A DNA stretch of 64,000 nucleotides from Micromonospora parva. GTDB lineage: Bacteria; Actinomycetota; Actinomycetes; Mycobacteriales; Micromonosporaceae. Position 1 is the first letter of the stretch. Each line of letters starts with the position of its first letter. The position numbers were made by a program, and so were the translations under genes. Positions 34,980-43,758 of the stretch are shown piece by piece. Under the pieces are notes generated by a model. That model was not told where the DNA came from and did no database searches. It worked only from the letters and a program-made list of their open reading frames with translations. Location of the stretch: positions 62,001-126,000 of the forward strand of contig NZ_JNZS01000007.1 of the NCBI RefSeq assembly GCF_000718515.1, given 5' to 3'.

Positions 34980-36113
34980 TCAGATCACCACCTGTTTGGT
35001 GTTCGGCAGACTGTCCACGATCGACGTCGACACGTTGATCGTGTCGGCGATGATCTCGTGGGGCGTGTTGGCCATCCACTGCATCACCGAGATGTCCTCG
35101 AACCGGGGATGGCGGAACATCTCCAGGAACACCAGCGGCTCGTCACCGGTGTTCTCGATGTAGTGGCCGTAGGCGAAGGGCACGTACCCCACGTCGCCGG
35201 CCTGGAAGTCGAACGTCCGGGCGGCGGCCTGCGCGGCGAACACGCCCATCCGTGCGGTGCCGGAGATGTAGTACTGCCACTCGTCGGTGGTGGGATGCCA
35301 GTGCAGTTCGCGCATCCCACCCGGCTCGACCTCCACCAGTGCCGCGGCGGTGGTCACGGAGGCGGCGAAGTTGGTCGAGTCGGTGATCCGGACGGTTCCG
35401 CCGCGGAAACGCTGCGGGGTCTGGGCGAGCATCCGGTGCTTGAAGCTTCGGGGGATGTCGCCGGTCGGGCTGACCACCCGGTCCTGTTGCAGTGGTGGTG
35501 GGACGTCGCCCTGGAAGATGTACTTCTCCCGCTCGGGCAGGTTCTCCATCTGTTCCGGCGTCCAGCCGAAGTTCTTGGCCAGCACGTGCCGAGGGGTGTG
35601 CGCGAAGAAGTCGCTGAGCAGGAACGTGTTGTTCTCCGAGAACGCGCCGTCGTCGAAGACCAGCAGGAACTGCGCGCCGTCCTGCAACGCCTGGATGTTG
35701 TGCGGCACACCCTGCGGAAAGAACCACAGGTCGCCCGCCTTCACGTCCTCGATGAAGTTGCGTCCCTCGTGGTCGACGGCGCTGATCCGGCAGCTTCCGC
35801 TGAGCATGTACGCCCACTCCGACTGCTGGTGCCAGTGGATCTCCCGGTACGCGCCCGGTTCGAGACCGAACTGGACGCCGGCCAACTGGGTGGCGATCGG
35901 GAGGTCGCGGCTGGTGACCTCCCGGGTCCAGCCGCCCTTCTCCACCCGGGTGTGCGCCTGCGAGAACGAGAACTTGAGGTTGGGCACCAACCGGCTGTCG
36001 GTGGTGGGTGGAACCACAAGGTCCGGGTTCTGCCGCTCAAGCGCGACGTTGCGGCCCGCGAAGGGCGGTGCGCCCTGGTCGCCGCGCCTCGGTTCGGGAT
36101 CACTGTCAGCCAT
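34980..36113 (-). CDS. oxdC: Oxalate decarboxylase (bicupin)
   Basis: Mn-dependent enzyme of 377 residues splitting oxalate to formate and CO2. Two cupins are visible. Cupin 1 has HWHQQSEWAYM with a downstream HNIQ. Cupin 2 has LHWHPTTDEWQYYISG with a downstream HYIEN. The mobile lid after cupin 1 reads SENNT, keeping the catalytic Glu of the decarboxylase lid SENST, which argues for decarboxylase rather than oxidase activity. No clear signal peptide. The ATG at 36113 follows GGAG by nine bases; a small membrane protein is encoded 13 bases upstream. Confidence 0.9.
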   Translation of the reverse strand: MADSDPEPRRGDQGAPPFAGRNVALERQNPDLVVPPTTDSRLVPNLKFSFSQAHTRVEKGGWTREVTSRDLPIATQLAGVQFGLEPGAYREIHWHQQSEWAYMLSGSCRISAVDHEGRNFIEDVKAGDLWFFPQGVPHNIQALQDGAQFLLVFDDGAFSENNTFLLSDFFAHTPRHVLAKNFGWTPEQMENLPEREKYIFQGDVPPPLQQDRVVSPTGDIPRSFKHRMLAQTPQRFRGGTVRITDSTNFAASVTTAAALVEVEPGGMRELHWHPTTDEWQYYISGTARMGVFAAQAAARTFDFQAGDVGYVPFAYGHYIENTGDEPLVFLEMFRHPRFEDISVMQWMANTPHEIIADTINVSTSIVDSLPNTKQVVI

Positions 36114-36126
36114 GATCGCTGTCTCC

Positions 36127-36387
36127 TCACTCGGGTCGGACCGGCTCGGGCGCGGGAACGGATCCGCCACGCAGCCGCAGCCGCGACGAGATTCCCAGCA
36201 GGGCACGCACTCCGGGCCGGCCGTGCTGGATCGCGATCGCGACCGGGATCGCCACCGCGATCGCCGTCAGCACCAGACGGGTCCACGCCGGAGCGTGACC
36301 ACCCACCCCGGTGCCGGCATAGACGACGAACATCAGCAGCACGACCCGGAGCCGAGGCAGACCGGGAGGGTCGGTGAGCGGGGCCAT
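36127..36387 (-). CDS. Small two-span membrane protein
   Basis: An 86-residue frame beginning MAPLTDPPGLPRLRVVLLMF. Two hydrophobic spans (VVLLMFVVYAGTGVG and LVLTAIAVAIPVAIAI) are followed by a basic tail. It ends 13 bases before oxalate decarboxylase, which suggests an operon. No family recognised. An upstream in-frame start at 36426 is possible. It might be an anchor or transport partner, but nothing in the sequence shows this. Confidence 0.5.
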   Translation of the reverse strand: MAPLTDPPGLPRLRVVLLMFVVYAGTGVGGHAPAWTRLVLTAIAVAIPVAIAIQHGRPGVRALLGISSRLRLRGGSVPAPEPVRPE

Positions 36388-36585
36388 GGTTCGATGATCG
36401 GCGCGGAACACCGACCGTCGCATCACGTGATCGCGCCATTACCGCACACCAGTTCCCGGACGGCACGGGCCATTCGACGCAATCCCGCCGGTTCGGCGAT
36501 CCGGTCTCCCGTACGTGCCGGCGTGGCTAGGCTCGGTCGCAGGACGGCATTTCGACGCGCCGGGTAACAACCGGGGAGAACGCCA

Positions 36586-38160
36586 TTGTCCGAATCATCC
36601 TTCAGCTCCGGAACGCTCTCGGCCGACGACATCACCACCGAGCAACGACGGCACCGGCTCTTCGAGGCCGCGGACCAGCTCCGGCTCGCCGGGCGCGGGA
36701 CGGAGGCGCTCCACATCCTGGCGGCCGAGGTCGCGACGAGCCGCGGCGGCGAGCCGCACCGCACCCTGGTGCTCGGTCGGGTGGCGCGGACCGTCGCACT
36801 GGAACAGCCGACCATCGCCCTCACCGGCCTGCGGGAGGCACTGAACCTCCGGCTGGACGCCCGCAGTCGCGCCACGGTGCTCGCCCTGGTCGCCACGGTC
36901 GCGGCCCGCACGGGTCATCCGGACACCGACGCCCTGCTGCGCGACGCGGGCACCGCGCACGCCGCGTCGGGTGACCAGTCGTCCGCTCGCCATCTCGCCC
37001 TCGGCCGGGCCGCCCGCTCGCTCGCGCACGGTGACCTGCCGGGCGCCCAGGCCGTGCTGGCGGCCCTGGATCCGAACTCCTGGTCGGCCCGCGCCGACGC
37101 CCCGTCCATCCGGGCCGAACGGATCCTCGTCGCGCTCGGCCTGGGCCGGCACCCGGACGCCCGGGCCGCCGCCCGCCAGGCGCCGGATGACGGCGACGGG
37201 CCGCTCACCGGGCTGACCGCGCTGGACTGCCTGCGCATGGTGGCGGTGGGCGAGTTGCCCGAGGCGGCCGCGCTGGCCGTCACGACGCTCAGCTCCGGCT
37301 CGGCGGACCTCAGCAGAGAGGTGCGCGCCCTGCTGGTTGCGGTGATCGGTGAGGTGCGCTACCGCCGTGGTGAGCACGACGACGCCCGCGCCATCCTGCG
37401 CACCTGCCTCGCCGAGGACCGCTGGCCCGACCGGACGATGTGGAGCCCGGCGTTCTGCGTGGCAGCCCGCGACCCGGCCGTGAGCACGCCGGCGGGCCTG
37501 CTCACCAGGGTCGTCGCCGACCTGCACCGCTCGGTCCGGCCGCTGCTGCCGGTGCCGCACTTCGGTCCCCGGCTGGTACGCGCGGCGGTGGCCACCGGCG
37601 ACACCCGAGCCGCCCGCCGGGTCACCGAACTGGTCGAGCTGGTGTCCACCCGTACGCCGGTGCCGCTGTGGCGCGCGCTGGCCGACCAGAGCCGGGGGTT
37701 GCGCGACGGCGACCCGGACGCGCTCCGGTCGGCGGTCGACCAGCTGCGCACCACCGCCGCCCGGCCGGCGCTGGCCGACGCGCTGCTCGACCTGGCGAAC
37801 AACCCTCGGCTGCGCCCCGGGGAGGCGCGCGACGCCGCGCACGAGGCTGCTGCCCTCTACGCCCGGATCGGCGCCCCCGGCGACCAGGCGATTGCCGACC
37901 GGCGCTGCGCCGACCTCAGCGGCACCCCGCGGCACCGGCCGTCGATCGACGAGCCGCCCGGTGGGGGCCTCGACGCGCTCACCCCCGCCGAGGAGCGGGT
38001 CGCCGAGATGCTCGCCGCCGGCGCCACGAAAAAGGAGGCGGCCAGGAGCCTCTTCGTCTCCTTCCACACCGTGGACACCCAGCTCCGGTCCATATATCAC
38101 AAGCTGGGCATCAACAACCGGATGCAGCTGGTGCGGGCCTGGGAGAGGACCAGACGATAA
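36586..38160 (+). CDS. LuxR-family transcriptional regulator (LAL-like, without P-loop)
   Basis: A 524-residue regulator. The long N-terminal part is alpha-helical, Ala/Leu/Arg-rich and TPR-like, as in the C-terminal halves of LAL regulators, but the Walker ATPase domain is missing. The last 60 residues are a LuxR HTH: LTPAEERVAEMLAAGATKKE, then VSFHTVDTQLRSIYHKLGIN. TTG start at 36586 with GGAG seven bases upstream. Divergent from the small membrane/oxdC pair, so it may regulate it; the GNAT gene follows eight bases later. Confidence 0.82.
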   Translation: MSESSFSSGTLSADDITTEQRRHRLFEAADQLRLAGRGTEALHILAAEVATSRGGEPHRTLVLGRVARTVALEQPTIALTGLREALNLRLDARSRATVLALVATVAARTGHPDTDALLRDAGTAHAASGDQSSARHLALGRAARSLAHGDLPGAQAVLAALDPNSWSARADAPSIRAERILVALGLGRHPDARAAARQAPDDGDGPLTGLTALDCLRMVAVGELPEAAALAVTTLSSGSADLSREVRALLVAVIGEVRYRRGEHDDARAILRTCLAEDRWPDRTMWSPAFCVAARDPAVSTPAGLLTRVVADLHRSVRPLLPVPHFGPRLVRAAVATGDTRAARRVTELVELVSTRTPVPLWRALADQSRGLRDGDPDALRSAVDQLRTTAARPALADALLDLANNPRLRPGEARDAAHEAAALYARIGAPGDQAIADRRCADLSGTPRHRPSIDEPPGGGLDALTPAEERVAEMLAAGATKKEAARSLFVSFHTVDTQLRSIYHKLGINNRMQLVRAWERTRR

Positions 38161-38167
38161 TCGGCTG

Positions 38168-38989
38168 GTGACAGCGCCAGCCGACCTGACCCCACTCGCC
38201 GAGGCCGTGGAGTGCGAATTCATGCACTCGTACGAGTCACAGGCACCCACGTACACCGATCTCGGGATCGCCACCACCCGCGTCGGCGGCGGTGTCGCCC
38301 TCGGCATGCGCAACGATCCGTCCGGCGGGTACTGGAGTAAGGCCCTGGGCTTCGGCACCACCGAGCCGTTCACCGTGCAGGTCCTGGATGACGTCCTCGA
38401 CTTCTACCGGGAGCACGGCATCGGTCAGGCCGTCATCCAGCTCATTCCGTCGGTAGTGCCCGCCGGCTTCGAGGAGGTGGCCGCCGCGCGCGGGCTCACG
38501 CCGGGCAGCACCTGGATCAAGCTCGCCGCCCGGCCCGAGGACGTCACCGCCGGACGGACCCGCCTGCGGGTCGGCCCGGTGCCCACCACCGAGGCGCGGC
38601 GCTGGGCCGATGTGCTGCTCACCGGGTTCGGCATGCCGACCGGTGGGCTCACCGACATGGTGGCCGCGACGGTCGGCCGGCCGGCGTGGCGACCCTGCGC
38701 GGCGTGGGACGGCGGTGAGCTGGTGGCGGGCGCCAACCTGTTCCTGCACGGCGAGGCCGCGGCGCTCAACGCCGCCGCGACGGCCTCCGGTCACCGCGGC
38801 CTCGGGGCGCAGTCGGCGCTGATCACCGCCCGCGCCCGGGCCGCCGTCGAGGCGGGATGCCGGTGGCTGTTCGCCGAGACCGGCAAGCCCGCTCCCGGTC
38901 AGCAGAACCCGTCGCTGAACAACCTGCGCCGGGCCGGGCTGGTGCCCCTCTACGAACGCCGCAACTGGGTGTGGCGAGCGGCGTCCTGA
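38168..38989 (+). CDS. GNAT-family N-acetyltransferase
   Basis: A 273-residue protein with an N-terminal recognition half and a C-terminal GNAT fold. Acetyl-CoA-binding features: GHRGLGAQSALITARARAAV near residue 215, then CRWLFAETG and a C-terminal SLNNLRRAGLVPLYERRNWV, typical of self-standing actinobacterial GNATs. GTG start eight bases after the LuxR gene. Acceptor substrate unknown. Confidence 0.8.
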   Translation: MTAPADLTPLAEAVECEFMHSYESQAPTYTDLGIATTRVGGGVALGMRNDPSGGYWSKALGFGTTEPFTVQVLDDVLDFYREHGIGQAVIQLIPSVVPAGFEEVAAARGLTPGSTWIKLAARPEDVTAGRTRLRVGPVPTTEARRWADVLLTGFGMPTGGLTDMVAATVGRPAWRPCAAWDGGELVAGANLFLHGEAAALNAAATASGHRGLGAQSALITARARAAVEAGCRWLFAETGKPAPGQQNPSLNNLRRAGLVPLYERRNWVWRAAS

Positions 38990-39056
38990 GCCCGCCCGGG
39001 GCCGTGGTGGGCAGCCGTGCGCCGGCCTCGGCCCCGAATCCGTCGTCGGTCAGGGC

Positions 39057-39686
39057 TCACTCGGGCGGTGTGGCCCCCGACTGTTCGCTGACCATGTACG
39101 CCGCGTACCAGTCGGGCCAGTTGTCGTCCCGCTCCCCGGTACGTTTCTCGTGCTCGTCGTGTGCGGCGGCCGCGCGCCGCATCGCGTCCGCCAGGTCGCT
39201 CAGCGAGCCGAACGACGTCAGCCCGCCCTCGATGCGCCCGGGAAGCCTGGTCGTGATCTCCTGAATCAGCCAGGTGTTGCCGTCCGGGTCGCGCAGTGTG
39301 GCGCGCGAGAAGTAGCTGCGTCGCTGCGGGTCCGGCCCGTCGACCGGGCCGTCCGGGGTGACGTGGAAGACGTCGCCGACCTCGATGCCGGCGGCGACGA
39401 GGTCGGCGCGGGCCGCCTCGACGTCGGAAACGACCAAATACGCCACTGCCGAGCCGGGTGCCGCCGGGGTGAGCCCGGGGCCGAACTGCACGGAGCACGC
39501 GGAGCCGTGCGGCGTCAACTGCACGATGCCGGGCGGGGTCTGGTCGAGCCGCCACCCCAGCCGTTGGTAGAACGCCTTTGCCCGGTCCACGTCCGAGACC
39601 GGGATGACGAGCACCTCAAGCTTGATGTCGAGGCTCTCGATCCGCGCCGCCGTGCTCGCGTCGGCCTGGGCAACCTTCCGGCTCAT
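39057..39686 (-). CDS. VOC-family (glyoxalase/bleomycin-resistance fold) protein
   Basis: A 209-residue protein with a VOC domain at residues 13-140: LEVLVIPVSDVDRAKAFYQR, VQLTPHGSACSVQFG, AYLVVSDVEAARADLVAAGI, RDPDGNTWLIQEI. The C-terminal 60 residues form an extra helical segment (DLADAMRRAAAAHDEHEKR). Probably a dioxygenase-like or antibiotic-binding protein; catalytic activity cannot be assigned. ATG at 39686 follows GGAAGGGGA. Confidence 0.82.
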   Translation of the reverse strand: MSRKVAQADASTAARIESLDIKLEVLVIPVSDVDRAKAFYQRLGWRLDQTPPGIVQLTPHGSACSVQFGPGLTPAAPGSAVAYLVVSDVEAARADLVAAGIEVGDVFHVTPDGPVDGPDPQRRSYFSRATLRDPDGNTWLIQEITTRLPGRIEGGLTSFGSLSDLADAMRRAAAAHDEHEKRTGERDDNWPDWYAAYMVSEQSGATPPE

Positions 39687-39750
39687 CGCTGTCCCCTTCC
39701 TGATCAACACGCTACTGTCCGCGTTCCCGCCCGATGCGGGCTTTCCGGCA

Positions 39751-40941
39751 TCAGCCCGGCGCCATCCGGGTGGCCCTGCGTACCCCCACCAGGGCGACCA
39801 GGGCGAGGAGGATGACGGCGACGGAGTACTCGTCGGCGGTCCGCGGCAGGCCGCCGGCGTAGACCACGAGGAAGCCGGCGATGACCGTGGGGAGACCGAA
39901 GCCGACGTAGCAGATGACGTAGAGCACGGACAGCACGCTGGCGCGTTGGTGCGCCTCCACCAGCGGCATGACGGTCTTGAGGCTGCCCTGGAAGCCGCTG
40001 CCGAAGCCGACTCCCCCGAGCGCGAGACCGACGAAGAAGCCCGGGACGGACTCCGCCATGATCGCTGCCAACGTGACGACCATGCCGAGGATGAGCGTGC
40101 TGATCCCGGTCAGGATCACCGTCCGGGCGGCGGCGTTGCGCTGGACCAGGACGGCGATCGACCCGAAGACGGCGAAGACGAAGAGGACCAGACCGCCGAT
40201 CACGATCGACGTGTTCATCAGACTGCGGACGAGCGCCGGGCCGAGCGCGCCGAAGAACCCGGCGAGCGCCCAGACCGCGAAGAGCACCGGGACGACGGCC
40301 AGGACCGGCTGGCGTACCGCGTGGGGCAGCGTGATGTCCGGCCGGAGGCTGCGCCGGGCCCCGGCCAGCGGCGTGACAGTCTCCGGCATCAGCGCGACCC
40401 CGACGGCCTGGATCAGCAGGATCACGAGCAGGACGAGGTAGACCAGTCGCGTCGGCGCGGGCAGGAACTGGATGAGCAGCGCGGAGAGCAGCGCCCCGCT
40501 TCCGGTTCCGATGCCCGGGGCGAGCGAGTTCGCGAGGGTGCCCCGGGCCCGGTCGATGTCGAGCATGGCGGCGCCCACGGCCCCGGTGGCGGCACCGGCG
40601 GCCAGCCCCTGCACGAGGCGGGCGATCAGCAGGGCGGCGACGCCGTTGGCGAAGACGAAGACGACGAGCGCGAGGATCTGCACCGCGATCGCGACGGCCA
40701 GCACCGGCCGCCGGCCGAGGTGGTCGGAGAGCTTGCCGAAGACGAGCAGGGACGCCAGCACGGCGAGCGCGTAGACGGCGAACACCACTGTGGTCGTGAC
40801 CGGCGAGAAGTGCCAGCGTTCCTGGTACACGCCGTAGAGCGGCGTCGGGGCCGCCGACGCGGCCAGGAACGACACCAGGATCGACGCGAGCAGCACCAGG
40901 GAGGCCGTCGGCGAGAGTCGGGCCCGCCCTGAGATCGACAT
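39751..40941 (-). CDS. MFS transporter (drug-efflux type)
   Basis: A 396-residue major facilitator with 12 hydrophobic spans. The family loop GKLSDHLGRRPVL lies between spans 2 and 3, and LVQGLAAGAATGAVGAAMLD follows in spans 4-5. PTPLYGVYQERWHFSP near the N-terminus is common in actinobacterial proton-antiport exporters. GAGGAG lies upstream of the ATG at 40941. The MarR gene ends 176 bases upstream on the same strand and may regulate it. Confidence 0.85.
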   Translation of the reverse strand: MSISGRARLSPTASLVLLASILVSFLAASAAPTPLYGVYQERWHFSPVTTTVVFAVYALAVLASLLVFGKLSDHLGRRPVLAVAIAVQILALVVFVFANGVAALLIARLVQGLAAGAATGAVGAAMLDIDRARGTLANSLAPGIGTGSGALLSALLIQFLPAPTRLVYLVLLVILLIQAVGVALMPETVTPLAGARRSLRPDITLPHAVRQPVLAVVPVLFAVWALAGFFGALGPALVRSLMNTSIVIGGLVLFVFAVFGSIAVLVQRNAAARTVILTGISTLILGMVVTLAAIMAESVPGFFVGLALGGVGFGSGFQGSLKTVMPLVEAHQRASVLSVLYVICYVGFGLPTVIAGFLVVYAGGLPRTADEYSVAVILLALVALVGVRRATRMAPG

Positions 40942-41117
40942 GTCGGTGCTCCTCGGCTGCACGAAGACGGTCCGGCCTGGGCGTCGCGCCGGCCGCGCGG
41001 CCACGGCGGCGTACCCGGCCGGCACCGTCGTATGCCAGTTCGACCGGTTCGGCGCGGTCCGCCGCCGGGTGCGCCCGCCCCGAAAAGCGCCGGGGTACGA
41101 CGTCGCGTGCCGCCGGT

Positions 41118-41585
41118 TCAGCCCTCGGGGTCCTGACCGCCGGAGGGGAGGCTGGCCACGCCACGGCCCAGTGCGTCCCGGAAGTCGCGGTACCGGTCGG
41201 GGCCGAGCGTTTCGGCGAGGTTCTGCTCGATCACGTGCACGACGGCGTCGGAGGCCGCCATGAAGCTGAGGCCCCGGTCCGTCGGCACGATCAGCTTCGC
41301 GCGGCGGTCGGCCGGGTCGGGCGTACGCCGGACGTAGCCCAGTCGCTCCAACTCGTCGAGGATCGCGCCCATCGTCTGCTTGTTGCGCCCGGCCAGCCGG
41401 GCCAGCTCGCCGGGGCGGGTGCCCTCGGCGTCGAGGTAGGCCAGCACCGCGCCGTGGCGGGGCCGGACGTCGTCGAAGCCCTGCTCGGCCGAACGTCGGA
41501 AGATCTCCCGCTGGACGCGGGCGGAGAGCTGCACGGCCAGGATCCCGAGGTCAGGGTCCTGCTCCTTCAGTGTGCTGCGCTTCAT
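41118..41585 (-). CDS. MarR-family transcriptional regulator
   Basis: A 155-residue winged-helix dimer: ILAVQLSARVQREIFRRSAE, recognition helix region RPGELARLAGRNKQTMGAIL, then the wing RRTPDPADRRAKLIVPTDRG. The ATG at 41585 is preferred; no Shine-Dalgarno is visible. Divergent from the NmrA-like gene, with two perfect inverted repeats between them that are the likely autoregulatory operators. Confidence 0.87.
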   Translation of the reverse strand: MKRSTLKEQDPDLGILAVQLSARVQREIFRRSAEQGFDDVRPRHGAVLAYLDAEGTRPGELARLAGRNKQTMGAILDELERLGYVRRTPDPADRRAKLIVPTDRGLSFMAASDAVVHVIEQNLAETLGPDRYRDFRDALGRGVASLPSGGQDPEG

Positions 41586-41591
41586 ACTTTG

Positions 41592-41626
41592 GTCCAATCA
41601 TTGGACTGTACAAGTTTTGTACTATA
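41592..41626. promoter_or_regulatory. Divergent marR/nmrA promoter with two operator palindromes
   Basis: Two perfect dyads lie side by side: GTCCAAT-C-ATTGGAC (41592-41606) and GTACAA-GTT-TTGTAC (41608-41622). The minus strand has a near-consensus -10 (TATAGT, 41621-41626) aimed at marR. The plus strand has TTGGAC (41601-41606) as a possible -35. MarR dimers bind sites of this size, so bound protein would cover both promoters. Confidence 0.65.
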
Positions 41627-41683
41627 TCGTCGCTGGCGGCGACCGATGATCCGACCTCGGTCCGCCTGACCGAGAGGATGACC

Positions 41684-42529
41684 ATGACCATTCTGATAAC
41701 CGGGGCAAACGGCACCGTGTCGCGGGAGGTGCTGCGGGAGTTGGCCGGCAAGCAGCCGGTCCGCGCGCTCGTACGGGACGCGGCACGTACGCCAGGTCTC
41801 GACGGAGTCGACTACGTCGTCGGCGACCTGGACCGCCCCACCACGCTGACCTCGGCGTTCGAGGGCGTGACGACGCTGTGGCTGCTGATGCCGATGGGTC
41901 CGCTCGCGCCGAGCCAGAGCATGAACGCGGTGTGGGCGGCCCGGCAGGCCGGCGTGCGGCACATCGTCCGGCTCTCCGCGATCGGCGCCGCGCACGACGC
42001 GCCGACCCGCAACGGCCGACTGCACGCGCTCTCCGACGCGGAGCTGCAGGAGTCGGGCATCGGGTGGACGATCCTGCGGCCGAGCCACTTCATGCAGAAC
42101 CTGCTCGCCGCCAAGGCCGGTGAGCACCTCTTCGGGCTCTTCGGTGACGCCCGGGTCGGCCTGATCGACGCCCGGGACATCGCCGCCGCGGGAGCGGCGA
42201 TCCTCGCCGCACCCGAGCAGCACCAGGGCATGATCTACACGCCCACCGGCCCGGAGAGCATCACGCTGGACCAGGCGGCGGACGAGATGGCCCGTACGCT
42301 CGGCCAGCCGGTGCGCTACGTGCCGCAGAGCCCGGAACAGACGCGCGACGGCCTGCTCCAGGCCGGCCTCGACCACTGGTCGGCCGAGGTCCTCGCCGAG
42401 TACCGGGTCGCCTACGGTTCGGGGTGGGGTGACTTCACCAACGACCATGTCGAGCGGATCGTTGGGCGGCAGCCACGGACCTTCGCCGAGTTCGTCAGCG
42501 ATCACCGCGAGCAGTTCGCGAGCCTCTGA
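41684..42529 (+). CDS. NmrA/SDR-family NAD(P)-binding protein
   Basis: Atypical short-chain dehydrogenase of 281 residues. Rossmann motif ILITGANGTVSREVLREL at the N-terminus, DYVVGDLDRP, VRHIVRLSAIGA, GWTILRPSHFMQNLL, and the GEHLFGLFGDARVGLIDARD segment typical of NmrA-like/quinone reductase-2-like proteins. ATG 41684 is chosen because AGAGG stands six bases upstream; ATG 41678 abuts that site. As the partner of MarR it may act in a redox or xenobiotic response. Confidence 0.85.
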   Translation: MTILITGANGTVSREVLRELAGKQPVRALVRDAARTPGLDGVDYVVGDLDRPTTLTSAFEGVTTLWLLMPMGPLAPSQSMNAVWAARQAGVRHIVRLSAIGAAHDAPTRNGRLHALSDAELQESGIGWTILRPSHFMQNLLAAKAGEHLFGLFGDARVGLIDARDIAAAGAAILAAPEQHQGMIYTPTGPESITLDQAADEMARTLGQPVRYVPQSPEQTRDGLLQAGLDHWSAEVLAEYRVAYGSGWGDFTNDHVERIVGRQPRTFAEFVSDHREQFASL

Positions 42530-42549
42530 CCCGTCGACAGCCCGGCGCG

Positions 42550-42583
42550 GGTGCCCTCCGGCGCGATCGCACCGGAGGGCACC
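42550..42583. terminator. Terminator hairpin between convergent genes
   Basis: Perfect 12-bp stem GGTGCCCTCCGG (42550-42561) paired with 42572-42583 across a ten-base loop, between nmrA-like (+) and the GlxA-type regulator (-). Confidence 0.7.
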
Positions 42584-42615
42584 GGGCTCGGGCGCACCGG
42601 ACGGTGGTGCGCGGG

Positions 42616-43629
42616 TCAGTGCTCCGGCCGGCCCCCGTCGTCCGGCACCGTCGTCGAGTCCCGCTCGGTCGTTCGGAAGCGCTGCTGGTAGGCGCGGGGC
42701 GACACCCCCACCCGGGCGAGGAACATCCGGCGCAACGTCTCCGGGCTGCCGATGCCGACCTGTCGGGCGGAGGCGGTGACCGACTTCCCCGCATGCAGCA
42801 ACCGGATGGCCGCGTCGACCCGCACGCCCTCCACGTACTTGCTGGGGCTGCTGCCCAGCTCCTGCCGGAACATCCGGGAGAGGTGACGGGGGCTCACGTG
42901 CGCCCGGGCGGCGAGGGCCGGCACCGAATGGTCGTCGGCCGGGTCGGCTGCCACCGCGTCGATCACCTGCCGCAGCACCGGAGTGCGGGGTCGGGGCAGG
43001 GCGAGCGACGGCGAGAACTGCGACTGGCCGCCCGGCCGTTGCAGGAAGACGACGAGCGACTGGGCCACCGACCGGGCGATCTCCGCACCATGGTCACGCT
43101 CCACCAGGGCGAGCGCGAGGTCGATGCCGGCGGACACGCCGGCGGAGGTGAAGATCGTCCCGTCCCGTACGAAGATCGCGTCGCTCTCGACGTGGACCTG
43201 TGGGAAGGCGGCGGACAGCAACCGGGCGTGCTGCCAGTGCGTCGTCGCCCGCCGACCGTCCAGCAGGCCGGCGGCGGCCAGGACGAAGGCGCCGGTGCAG
43301 ACCGCGGCGGTGCGTCCGGCGGTGCGGGACAGCGTGGCGGCGGCGGCGGTGAGGTCGGCACTGATCGGGCGCACCGCCAACGCGTCGCCGCCGACCACGA
43401 GGGCGGTTCCGACGTCGGTCGCCGCGTCGACCGCGCCGTCGACCTGAACGAGTAGACCCGTCGAGGCACGGACGGCGGCGCCGTCACCGGAGCGCACCTC
43501 CAGCTCGTAGCGCGCGCCGAACTTGGCGGCCTCGGCGAAGACCTCGAACGGTCCGGCGAGGTCCAGCATCGTCATTCCGTCGAAGACCAGGGCGGTGACC
43601 CGGTGCACCCCTGCCGTCGCGCTACCCAC
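42616..43629 (-). CDS. GlxA-type AraC-family regulator (DJ-1/PfpI domain plus HTH)
   Basis: A 337-residue regulator. N-terminal class-I glutamine-amidotransferase-like domain (about 10-190) with the elbow Cys in AAVCTGAFVLAAAGLLDG, then AraC HTH (about 235-325): VPALAARAHVSPRHLSRMFR and a second helix pair in SARQVGIGSPETLRRMFLAR. The GTG at 43629 has GGAGGGGG seven bases upstream. Divergent from the HD-domain gene, its probable target. Confidence 0.86.
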   Translation of the reverse strand: MGSATAGVHRVTALVFDGMTMLDLAGPFEVFAEAAKFGARYELEVRSGDGAAVRASTGLLVQVDGAVDAATDVGTALVVGGDALAVRPISADLTAAAATLSRTAGRTAAVCTGAFVLAAAGLLDGRRATTHWQHARLLSAAFPQVHVESDAIFVRDGTIFTSAGVSAGIDLALALVERDHGAEIARSVAQSLVVFLQRPGGQSQFSPSLALPRPRTPVLRQVIDAVAADPADDHSVPALAARAHVSPRHLSRMFRQELGSSPSKYVEGVRVDAAIRLLHAGKSVTASARQVGIGSPETLRRMFLARVGVSPRAYQQRFRTTERDSTTVPDDGGRPEH

Positions 43630-43758
43630 CCGCCGACCCCCTCCGGTGATGTCCTGATCTGAGGGAAGCATGGCAGACAGGACAGGGCGGCTGACCGGTC
43701 CAGCGGGTGACGCTTGACGCACCGGAGCCCGGCCGGGCTCCCGACCGACAGGACAGTG

